Below are positions 46,101 through 57,900 of a DNA stretch of 64,000 bases, piece by piece. Below the pieces are notes generated by a model. The model was not told the origin of the DNA. It saw only the letters and a list, made by a program, of their open reading frames with translations, and did no database searches. The stretch is from Isoetes taiwanensis (taxonomy: Eukaryota; Streptophyta; Lycopodiopsida; Isoetales; Isoetaceae). Every line of letters begins with the position of its first letter. Position 1 is the first letter of the stretch. The stretch covers positions 14,856,913 to 14,920,912 of the forward strand of contig JAJEKV010000024.1 in the NCBI GenBank assembly GCA_021234155.1, in the 5' to 3' direction. The translations under genes were made by a program, and so were the position numbers.

Positions 46101-48972
46101 TAAATATAAGGTTAGAGTGCCTGATAAGGAAGACCAAAATCGTATAGCTGCTGGAGGTGCGTGTTCTATCCCAATTGAATTGCACATGATAGATGATTTT
46201 ACAGTCTCATGATTTCTGAATGTTATGTATAATAGATAATGAAGATAAGGAGATAGAAGCAGAAGCTGATATAATTGAACCATTGGATGTATTTCAGATG
46301 AGAAAGTTTCTCAATCTGGTAAATAATACGAGATTTGTGTTCTAGAGTTAGGAAATATTGTAAAGCATTATTGTAACATGGGAAACGTTTAAAACATGTT
46401 AGTTCATTTCCTTAGAAAGGAGAACCATTCATTGTTCACCAAACCTTTCACGAATTACAAATTCCAGCCCTAGTTGGGTAATGAAGGTTACTTAAGGTAC
46501 TGGGTAAGATACATGTGTCAGTTCTGCTATTGGTTCTGCAGGACAGTATGCTGCATAATACAACACAATCTATATATAATGATGGCAATGGGTTCCTGTT
46601 GTTTTTAGTTGCTTGTGTATCAATCTAATGTGTGCAGTGACAAGTAGCATTACAACATGAGTTTTAACTAATATTCTCTTCAGCGCGGTACTAACCTTCT
46701 CTAATGGTTTAGCTTTGATGCTCATTTTCTTTCCTAGAAACTCAAATTGAATTCAGGAAGATAGGCAGCACAGGGCAAGTGCTGAAAAAAGCTGGCACGT
46801 TAGGACATCTCTGACCCTGTCAATGTAGCCAGATTACCGGGAAATATGTTATACATTCATCTAAAGTACTATATTCTATATGTTAATAGTGGCAGTAACC
46901 TTCTCTAATGGTTTTGCTTTGATTCTTATTTGCTTTTTTGCTTTCTTAGAAACTCAAATTGAAATTGGAAAGATAGGCAGCACAAAACAAGTGCTGAAAT
47001 TAAAACATCTATGAACCTGTCAGTGTAGCCAGATTACCGGGAAAGGAGAAATATGCATATTATGGATAATAATGATATCAGGATAAATGTGTTCTACTCT
47101 CATTTTCTCATTTAAAGTAGTATATTTTATATGTTATTAGTGGCAGTAAAATTATTTGTGGTGCTTTCCATTCATGTATTCTCTTTTCTCGCAATGCAGG
47201 TGGAGTTCGTGCAAGGAATACTGTCAAGGTGATTGTACTGTAAATTGAGCATCTTATTTATAACGATGTGAATTTCTGTGTTTTTTGCTTTATTCTGCAA
47301 GATGTTGAAAGCAATTTTGTTTTTTTAAGGATGTCAGTTATAAGACAAAAGGGGTGCATGCTATGAAATTTAACCATGCACATGGTTGACAATTTAGCTT
47401 CTTCACAACACAAATTGATGTCGTTATTTTAAAGTTTTGTTTCCATTTCTTAATAACATGTTCTTTCTGCAGTCAGCATGCTCCACTGTTATTGAAATGG
47501 ACATATACTTTTGGTCGTTTTCTTGTCGAACTGTCAGTTCACTATCCTCTCATCAGTGGATTTTATAAGATCCTTGCAACAACTATTTCTGTTGCGGATA
47601 GGCAAGGTTATTTCAAAGCAATGGACAATGTGAAAGATAATGAGGTCAATTTATACAAATTGTTTCTTACTGAATTGTGACAGGGATCAAAATTGACATA
47701 ATCAGTGACACAGATTAATGAGACTGTCAGAGTGGAGGTCGACGAACGATGCTACAGCCTGTTTTCTGCATACCTAAAGGATGTACTTGTGAGGAGTAGA
47801 CGATATAAGCTTGAATTGTTGGTTGCATGTCTTCAGCTTTGCTTATCTGCACCGCATGCATTGTTGGATATTCCATCACTATTGGGTCCAACAAAACGTG
47901 CACTGCAGATTGGACTACGATATCCTTTCTAGCATCATTGTGTTATTGCAATATCATCTGCCTCCAGTTTTCCATACCTCTTTAGATAATATTTCGTTTC
48001 ATTATGTGTTGTCTTTAACTTTTTGTTACATATTCACCAATAGCTACAGTTGCAATAGATGCACTTGAAAGATGGCAGGATGCATATCCTGAAGAATTGC
48101 AGGTTCATCTTTATGAAATCGTTCCATACTTGTCGAATTATTTGTTCGAGATCATACCAACCGTGCATCCCAAGTCTGTAAAGATGGCAATGTCTTCTAA
48201 TAGGTCAGGACAGAGAGATGGATCACAGGTTAGTGGTTCTTTTGTTATTTTAATCTATAGTATACGTCATAAACACTTTTAAAATATGGTTTGCAAGCCG
48301 CTACATAATTATGTTTCTGTTTTATACTTCTCTGCTTCAGTTTACTATGAAATATATAAAAGATGCCATTTAGATGTGGGCAGGCAGAATAATGGCCAAT
48401 TTAAAGCATTAAAACAATAAAATGGCTCGTGATTACAAAAGATATGAACCACTCTTTATTAGAAAATCAGCCAGCTCATGGCATAATATGGGAATGTCTG
48501 CCGTTGTGTTGCAGTTAAACTCATTTGAAGATCTTCAAGTGAAAATACAACAGTTCCTTGGTCGTATTGGCAAATATAGCCATTACCTTGTGCCCGATAT
48601 TAATTTGTTACAAGTTTCTGGAACTGGTGGATTGGCCTGGGATACAATTGATCAAGTGAAGTTCACACTTCCATTTCGAGATGAGAAGTTTGACACCTAC
48701 CTTGGTAGTATCTGGTCTCCAATCATATCTGTTACTGCTTTAGTTGAAAAGCTGATGGGCGTTATTTATGACTACAAATTGACCGCCGTTCCTTTTGATT
48801 TCATGTGCCAGACTCCTTGCTCTCGAGGATCGCTGAATTGGCTTTATCTTCAACTGATCGTAAAACAAAGGTGGTTTCATGCGAACTTCTTCATGCAGTT
48901 TGCTTGTTTATGTTGGGAAGTTCTGCAAAAGGTCCAGTACAGAAGAGAAATTCACAAGCACACTCTTCAAGT
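43176..48972 (+). CDS. PRKDC: DNA-PKcs exons 1-18 (N-terminal HEAT arm, residues 1-943)
   Basis: Exons: 43176-43493, 43560-43743, 43920-44138, 44256-44345, 44548-44641, 44836-44899, 44962-45021, 45095-45270, 45346-45460, 45534-45669, 45824-46156, 46236-46318, 47200-47228, 47473-47644, 47714-47919, 48030-48228, 48515-48704, 48812-48972. All introns are GT-AG except intron 15 (AT-AC). Exon 4-5 joining gives AGLRLLGRH, matching the human AGLRLF segment; exons 13-14 give PLISGFYKIL; exons 17-18 give LPFRDEKFDTYL then ELALSSTDRKTKV, matching human ELALTASDRQTKV. The HEAT arm forms the ring that holds DNA and Ku. Exon 13 is only 29 bases. Confidence 0.85.
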
Positions 48973-51900
48973 GTAAGTTGTATTATATGAATTCATTCCA
49001 CTCTCTTCTAGTTTGACAAGCATGGGCGAGCATTATATTAAAATGACTTCATTTGGGTGAAGAGGAAATGTATGGAACTGAATGAGATACATGGAAATGC
49101 CTAATCTCACTTGATCTAGATGAGAGTAAATATATTGAACTATGAGATGTGACTTTATAGCAGTCACATATGATGACGTGATGACATCCTGATTGTTAGA
49201 GCTAGAATTAATGTTTCTTATTCTAGAGGATCTGATGGCCTGGTAAACCGTCAACCCCAACAATTAATTATTTATCTTCTTAACATGACAGCATCAAGGA
49301 GCTTATTTTAACCAAGTGTCTTGTAACTTACAAGCGAGATGCTCGCTAAGGTTGCACCATGTACATGGTCTCTTGAAGATCTCCAGCCGAGAAGGCACTT
49401 TTGAAGTTTAATTCAGCCTGTCCTAACAAAAACGTTCCCATATCACAAATTTTTGAAACTGAGGTCTTGTGAAGATGTTAGTAACTTGGTCATTTGACCT
49501 GCAAACCTGTCTAGACTCCCATCCTCTTCATTTTCCCTTATGAAGTGGTAATGCTTCATGTGCTTCATTTTTATACTGCTAATATCATCACTGGATATGC
49601 ATATCAATCTGCCATCTTCAATCCCCAGTTTTAATGCCTTTATATTTTGCCATACTGCAAGGCCTATATTTGAAATACGCGCTAAGCCCAAGTTGAAATT
49701 GGACTATACTAAAAGGAAAGCTTTTCAGAGATGCCTAGACCAAACACTCAGTCACGTCTCTTGGAGTGGTAAACTGGAGGCTGACTCCGCTTTACTCACA
49801 GAGACAGTCATGAAAGCAGCAGGACATTGTTTTGGATATACGAAGCCTAGGAAGGCAGGAAAACCTTGCAACACATGGTGGGATACTGAATGCTCCATAG
49901 CGAGATCACGACTCCCTAAGGGAGTTAAAGTAAAGCCCAAATGGTACAAACTGCTCATTCGAGGCAAGAAAAGAGCATACGAGGCTAAAAGGCAGGAGGA
50001 CTTGTGTAACTGGCTCCATAAGCACCCAAAGAGTTTTTGGAATAAAATCCGTGGTCCCGTGGTACACCATCAGTTAAAAGAAGAGGATCTCTTGCAGCTG
50101 GTAAGATCCCTGTACTATTATGAAGGTGCAGCCAAGATGGAATCAGTAGATGTGTATGAAGATATCTTCACAGTAGCAGAGGTAGACTTGGCTTTAGAGC
50201 ATCTAAAGAATGGGAAGGCTGCAGATCTCGAAGGTATGAGTGCTGAGCTCCTGAAATGGGGTGGGGAAATGCTCTTACAGGTCTTAACAGATCAACTAAA
50301 TGCCGCAGTCAAGCAGGGCCTGCCGAACTCATGGCAATCTAACAAAATTGTTCCAGTGTATAAGTCAGGCATAAAAACGGATGCCCGAAATTACAGAACC
50401 ATCATGGTAGGGAGTGTCTATTCTAAATTGCTGGGTTGCCTGTTGGAGCGAAAACTGAGTACATGGGCAGAGACAAATGAGAAACGCGCTCCGTGCCAAG
50501 CGGGTTTCAGAAAAATGCATAATACCTTAGATCATGCCCTCACTTTGCGAGTGCTGATCGAGAAGGCAAAAAGACCAGGTAAAGCCCTTTTCCTTGCTTT
50601 CATTGATTTCTCTAAAGCATTTGATACGGTACCCAGGGATGAGTTAGGCAATCGAATGAAAGAAATTGGCGTCCCAACCGCACTTATGGGGGCAGTATCT
50701 CAGCTGTATAAGGAAGTTAGAACACGGCTTGCAGACAATCCATGTGAAATTCACAGCACGATAGGGGTAAGACAGGGCTGCCCGTTGTCTCCCACCCTTT
50801 TTGGACTATATATAGATGAATTACAGCAGTGGATGGAGCAAAAAGGTCTTCTGGGAACGCAGCTAGGAGATTATGTAATTCAACTGTTGCTATATGCGGA
50901 CGATGTAGTATTGCTGGCGGAATCACCGATGCGCTTACAGGTACATCTACAAACACTAAGTGAATTCTGTCTAGCAAGGAAAATGAAGGTTAACTTATCC
51001 AAATCCAAGATCATGGTTTATGGCACAATCCAAAGACCACAGTTTACTTACAATGGAGAATTGCTAGAAACTGTAAGTTATTATAAGTATCTTGGCTTGG
51101 AATTCAGTTCAGATTATAAGTGGAAAGAGTGTATTAAGAAGAGAGTAGCAGGGGGGAAAACGGCTTTGTATGGCATGCTTAGACGATGCCGTAAGGCATC
51201 ATTGCAGGAATGGAAGTTGAAAAAAATGCTTTTTAAAACGCTGGTCCAAACAGTAGCATTATATGGGGCTCCGGTATGGGGGCCTGCTCTGTCAAAAGGC
51301 TTATGGAAACAGGTGGAATGCATTCAAAAGATTTTTCTGCAAGAAGAACTCGGAATCAAACAACAGATTCCATATCCAATTATGCTGGCGGAAGCAGGTC
51401 TGCTACCGTTGGAGGCAGAGGCATTGGTCCAGACTATTGTTTTTGTAAACAGGCTATCTACTCTAGATGATAATCGACTACCAAGAAAAGCCATGGAAGA
51501 GTCTGCACATACAGGATGGTACAGGGATGTGTTGGAATGGGCTGCTAGCTGGGGAATCGATGAAGCTAACTGGCCAGATTCAGAGCTAAGTGTAAGAGAC
51601 ACGGTACAGTTGCGTGTGATGGAGCGGATCTGGGCTGAACCAGGCACTAAAATGACATATTATATGACAGAGGTGAACCCGATGCTGGTATACTCAGATC
51701 AAGCATATCTTTCAGCCAGCATCCCACGCTCCCTGAGGCAAACTATTGCACGATACCGGACAGGTTCGCACAGGCTCCAAATTGAAGTAGGCAGATGGAC
51801 TGGCATCCCCAGAGAAGAACGGTTATGCTTACTATGCACAGATGGGGTTGTTGAGGATGAAGAGCACACATTTTTAGCATGCACAGCATATACAGACATT

Positions 51901-54900
51901 AGAAATTCATTTGATATCAGACTCAATAGCTTTCATAGTCTCTTAGACATTGATCCAAGAAAACTGGGTTGCTACCTTAAAAAGATTGAATTGCATAGAT
52001 TGTTTTTGACTCAATTGAGATCAAACAACATGTAATGGCTGCTCCATGACCTCAAGGTCCTAAGGAGCATGATAATAAATTATTATTATTATTATATTCA
52101 GCTTCGGCTGTGCTAATGCAACTGTATCCTCCCTTTTGCTTCTTTAACTGATACCACCACTTGTAGACTTCCTGATATCTGACACATCCACCCACATCTG
52201 GCTCGCTGTATCCAACAAGATCAAATTTGGACATTTTGTCATACCGTATCTCATGTGTTCCTTTAATATATCTGTATGGGTGATGTTTCATTGTTGGCCT
52301 GTGTTCAAGAGTCCTACTGCATAAGAAATGTCTGGCCTAGTGACCGTTAGTTATTTCAAACTGCCAGTTAGTCATCTGTAAAGCCTTCATCATATGATTT
52401 GTCACCCGGCTGAAATTATGGGTACTTTCCTCCAGTTTCCATTCGCTTGGCTGAAGTCTTAAATTTGAACAACATGGCAATGCCTTGGAAATGAAATACC
52501 TTAGATTGTTGAAATGTTTCTTAGGAATTGGTAATCCAAGGTTCTAAGAGAATCTTTATTTGTCAAAAAAAACATGCCAAGATTTGATTCGTAAATATCA
52601 CGTGAACAATGCTAAAGTGCTTTTCTGAACTTCCAGTGACTATCAAATCGTCCACATAAATCACTACAAAGCACAATTGATTACCTTCATGTTTGATGTA
52701 TATGTTATAACCCACCTTTGTTCTTTTGAAACCTTTACTTGAACCCATACAAGGATTTGTTCCTACAACCAATGTCCTTCCCTTTGTTCATATTCTCGTG
52801 GCCGGCTCTTTGAGTAAATCTCCATCTAAAAATGCTTCATGTCTTTTCATCAAAATTGTGCAGCCAATGCAATAACTATCTAATTGCTTACATTCTTGCC
52901 ACTGGAACAAAGGTCAGTATAATCCATTCCTTTATTACAAACATTGGGTGGCCATTTAACCTTCTTTTTGGGGCACAATCTTGCATTGAGTTTGGCAACT
53001 GTACATCAGAATGAATTTGGTCCTGTAGTCCCACTTGTATTATGATTATTGGAACTAATATCCAAGTCCTTACTCTGAAAGTATAGCATATCCTTGCATA
53101 GCAGCTATCAATGCTAGATCAGCTGCTGTTTGTTGATAAGATTATAGATTGATATGATTGATCGATTGTCTCATGAGAGGAAAGTTGCATGTGTACTCGA
53201 TGGGGCTGTGTGCAGCTAACCTAGCTAGCACCAACATCCTGAGAAGAAGCTGACAGTTGGCCTGATGGAAAAGTAGAAAATGCTGGAGCATCAGAATTTT
53301 AATAGAATGAGGCCATACATAAATCTTAGAATATGCTGTTTGTGAGATGCTGTCTTTCTCACTAATGTGTTGGTTAATGAATGTAAATACTTAGAACCTT
53401 GGAACATATATTAGCTCACACTTGTGGTAATGTGAATGATAATTTTGTTCTTTCTTTTCAGGTGAAGTATGATAAGCTTTACCGTAAGATTTTTCCTGTG
53501 ATACTGCAATTAGCTACAGATCTTGATCTGGTATTGTGCATACTTATCTTATTGGGCATACTTATCTTATTTCCATTAATGGAACTACATTACACGATGA
53601 TATCTCGCCCTTGATGCAGGTCACCCAACAATTATTTGGCAGTTTTTCTAAGCAATTAATTCATTGGATGACGAGTAATACACAGAGAGAAAATCCAGAA
53701 ACCATGGCCCTTCTGGATGCAATACTTGATGGTCTTGTGGATGTGGAAAAAGGATCCCTTAGGTAAGCTCACATATGTCTGGAATGACTGTTGTCCCTGA
53801 AAGGTTGAATGTAGTGTCAGCAAAGACTCAATTTTGGAGAGAATAATGTCTGTCACCGTGTAACATCATGCCAGTCACGTCAGCTAATGGACAGATGTCA
53901 CTGCTTTGTGCTGTCATGGGCAGATCTCACTCTTTCTGAGGATGATAGGTTGTATGTTTTGGACTGTTAAAATAAAAGAAATTTCTACTGAGGAGCTAAT
54001 GAAGTAACACAATTATCCTGATCAATCTTGGAGAATGAAATTTTCTTAGTTCACTTGCAAGTACAGAGAAAGGCATTGTCAAATTATAAGAATATGTAGA
54101 TGTGCTGCCTCACTCTTGTCATATGTCAATTCCTTTCCTTCGCTCTTGATTCCTTTTTTCTGCTTCTTTGTGATGTCTCCCACTTCTGAAGGTCTCTCAT
54201 TGCTTCTCTTCCTCTTGTTATTAGAATCCCCTTTTTCCTCCTGCCCGGAATCGGCCAGCTTCTCATAGCACCTTGTTTTTTTGAATTGGAAAGAAAGACG
54301 TAACTTTGTCCTAAATGCTTGTCAACTGCAAAGTGAGTTTGGCTATCGGGGTATAAGCAGTGGCTAAACTTTGTAATTTGGCTAAATCTTTGGCTTAGGT
54401 AATCATTAAGAAGTTTTAACAATTACCTTAAAGAGAATTGTGCTTTCTACAATTCCGAAGGGCATTTTTTAAAATTTAGCCAAGCCTTCTTTATTCAAAA
54501 TTTAGTAATCTTGAACAAATGTCGGCAATATCAATACACCCAGGAAGTTTTGCCTTGGCACTTTCCAAAATCTTTTTTAAGCCTAAGATAAAATCTTTTC
54601 TTCTAACTTCAAGATGGTTTTAATCACAAAGACACTGAATGACAAGTAATGACTATTTGTTTCTATAGTACATGCCATATTCATGCATTAATTTCCTGAA
54701 ATGACTGTTGAGTTATTAGTATTCATGGAGAAATATAGGGGCAGCATTTGTCCCAGTGAGATAAGAGGAATAGAGATGGAACATGCATCTTTCCATGTGG
54801 GCTGTAGTATTTTTTTCTTTTTTTCCTTTTCTTTGCTTCAAGTGTGTATCTTATGAATTTTATGTATCTTACTTGCAATCAATGGATTGCACAGAGAGTT

Positions 54901-57900
54901 TTCTGCAGATTGCTTTGGAGAATTTTTACTCTGGTCTGTTCGTCATACAGCCCCCGAGGTGAGTCTTGCATTAGTTCTCAATTAACCTTTAAAGTTCTAG
55001 GCTATGAGACTAATAAACAGCTTCATTTTCTATAGTATTTGAAGCCCTTGGGTCATTAGTGTTGGTCTTAGAGCATTTTGCATGAATGTGATAAAAATGG
55101 TATTTTAATTTATAGGCTGCAATCTGTAGTCAATTAAGAACACAAAAATGCCTCAGTCCCGTCCAGCAACATGGGTCATGGCAGAGCCACTCTGATTACG
55201 ATTGGTCATCCTGCCACCCAAAATTTGACTATTGCATGTTGATGTGTGGGAGAAGTAAGAGATAATGGCTAACATAAGAAAGAAAGTTTGCTTATTCTGG
55301 AGAGGAAATGAATGGAGACAAATAAAGCAACCAGGTTAAAACTTGAAAGATTCAAATCAGCTATGGCCCAATTGTAACAACTCCACATTAAGGAGAATAT
55401 TGGGAAGTAGTGAAGTTCTTATATAGCGTCTTAGTTTGAAGTTAAATGTTAAATCTTGATGTTCTAGGAACGTTTATTAATCTTAATATCGAGGTTAAAC
55501 GTCGATTTTTGCCACTTAATCATCACTTTTTGTTTTGGACCATGAGGTTGTGACATGCTCCTTCCATGCTGCTGCACTGTCTACCGTTCAAGTCTTAGAT
55601 TGTTTCCTCTAGTTGAGGGCGTCTTTTTCCTTAATTTGCTATGCTTTTTGGTTAATTGGGGCTGTTGCACCATAAATTGCATTTAGCCCATTAAATAGGA
55701 TTTTTTTTTTATTCTCTATATGAAAGTTTGTTAGATGCTTTGATATGTTCAATTTTGTCTTTTGAAAATGCAGGCTAATGATTTTGTCAATGTAACCTCA
55801 ATGCTTGACCGCCTGTACAACCGCATGGGCCATCCAAGTCCATATCATCGACTTGGGGCTGCTATGGCTGTCCATCGTATATACCCGGTTCTACGTGGAC
55901 ATGCATCTATAGTGGAACGACATATTTTAGAACTATCATTCTTCTGTCTGAAGTCACTTAGACTTGCAGAAGATGACCATGAACATATTGGTATGGTATT
56001 TCTCTTGCCAGGAATTTTTTGATTAATGAGTATGCTTATTATAACTTAACAAGGAAAAAGTAATTCTGCTGCACACATGCATTGCGATTTGATGAGGTGC
56101 TTATAAAACATATCCTGCTTAGATGCAACTTTATTCACTTAGTTTATCACCTTGTTCTGTGCACTGATGTTGTCTGGTCTTTGGCATTGTGTCGTAGATG
56201 CAAATAATCAAATTGTCAGCAGCATTGGACTGAAAAGCTCTAATCATATACTCCCTGTTTCTTGCTTCCAGGCACTATTAAACAGATAAACAAAGCTATT
56301 GATGGGATTTTGAAGCTGATATTACGTAATCTAGTGGCTTTACAGAAACCCCGTAAGAATAGGCCAATGTTTACGAATTTAGAGGAGTTTTTAGAGTGGT
56401 TGCTGCTTCAAAGTTCACAGCTTTTGGTGAATTGCCGGACTAGATGCATGCATATGTTGAGCGTAATTTGTCGAGAACTTGAAGGTAATATATATAATGC
56501 CTTCCTTCTTGTTTTCGTTATTTATTCACAAGGTATGCTTATTTGTCCCCTTTGACCTGTATCTATTGATTTCAATTAGCTGATGCAAATTAGTTATGTT
56601 TATTGCATTGCATGATCTCTTAATCATGTATTTCTATTTTTTACAGGCGGGTCATGCTCATATTGGTTTCAGACTAAATTTTCTTCTATCAAGCGGATAG
56701 AATACCTTGTGAACATTTTTGATGTCCATTCAACATCTGAAAGTGCTTCATCTGATGAAAACAGACTGAAATTCTTACACTGTGCATTTCAATGGACTGG
56801 TTGGGCTTTGCAAGAGAAACTAATAAGTATTGATGAGTTGGCATCTGTTATGAAGAATCCCTCATATAACATATGTATAATTATAGAGTCCTTTATCTCT
56901 AAGATTTTGGATCAAGCTTCACCACATAACCAGTTGGATGAAACTTTTGGGAACAGCCTTAAGGGCAGCACGATTTTTTCTTTTCTATCATTGGTGAAAG
57001 AGGCTTTACATCTTGAAATTGGGCTGAAGGAGGAAAATGATTTCAGGTCACTGGGATTGGGATATGTGTTACCTCTGAAAAGCAATCTTTTATCACAAGC
57101 TTTGATGGTCAACCAAGGAAAATTCGTTCACATGCTCTGTATAATTCTTCTACATCCTGCAGGCCTTGGGATATCTCACTCACAGACTTCTAGAAGAGGC
57201 TTGGCAGAGCTTGCTGTCACTCTCTTATGGTGGTTAACGCGGACATGTATGGATTTTAAAGAGGGTCTGATAGAGGTTTTACATCAATTATTTGAAGTAG
57301 GCGACCTTTCATATGGCGCAAGTTACTTTCAGCAAATTTTTGGACAAGGGCTGCTAAGTCTGAAACCACAAAATATACCCAATATGTTAGATCTGGTGAA
57401 TGGATATCAAAGCTTGCATCTTGTGGGTGTTTTGGTTCCGGCATTAGGGAAGTCCAAGGCTAAGGAGTTGGGTGCACAACTCTTGACATCTGCCTACAAT
57501 ATTCAGAAAGATATCCCTCCGTCACTTGAAACTATAGCTGCTGAGTTGTTAACTTTATCCTTTTGCCTAGGAGTGGAATTGGAGGAAGTTTTAAACCTTG
57601 TTTTGGAGTCTGAGTTTGAGGCTAAGGTAGGGAATGTTGATCGAAATCTCACAAAGGGTGCTATTTTCTATCTGAATTTCAGAAAAATTTTAATCCAACA
57701 AGTGAAATTCTCCTACCAAAGGTGTCTCCATTATCTAATTGGGCAATCTGTCCATAACCAATCATGCAAACTTCTTTTGGAAGCCTTACTAGAGGACTAC
57801 TTATGTAAGAAGGGTGCCAGCATAACAACTGGGAGTTTTGTATTGGAATTCCTGAAACACATGCAGTTGCTGAAACATTGCTGTTCTGTAGAAGCAAGTT

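Larger units (their letters stand above)
49020..53010 (-). mobile_element. Ty1/copia fragment, interrupted by a LINE
   Basis: Minus-strand order: a reverse-transcriptase piece with IYVDDLIVTGSS (52772-52563), RNase H start with RYIKGTHEI, LVGYSEPDVGGC and STAEAEY (52291-52110), LINE insertion, then RNase H end with IGLAVWQNIKAL, MKHYHFIREN and DRFAGQMTKLL (49691-49443). The minus strand TGTTGGGGTTGAC from 49262 down, preceded by a purine-rich AAGAAGATAAA, looks like the start of the 3' LTR. Gag, protease and integrase are missing and frames are broken. Outer edges are approximate. Confidence 0.7.
48973..53461. other. DNA-PKcs intron 18, expanded by transposons
   Basis: This 4.5-kb intron lies between exon 18 (donor GTAAGT) and exon 19 (acceptor TTTTCAG). 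It contains an antisense Ty1/copia fragment and a sense LINE nested in it. The outer parts (52780-53461) show no other supported feature. Confidence 0.85.

Noticed and set aside
47705-47938. Exon 15 ending at the stop near 47935 through a GT donor
   Set aside because: No GT donor gives the conserved GLxYxPxAxV reading; the AT-AC ends do.
49558-49677. First 40 codons of the long LINE frame as part of the LINE protein
   Set aside because: They lie in copia RNase H DNA read antisense; the LINE begins after the TATATT near 49662.
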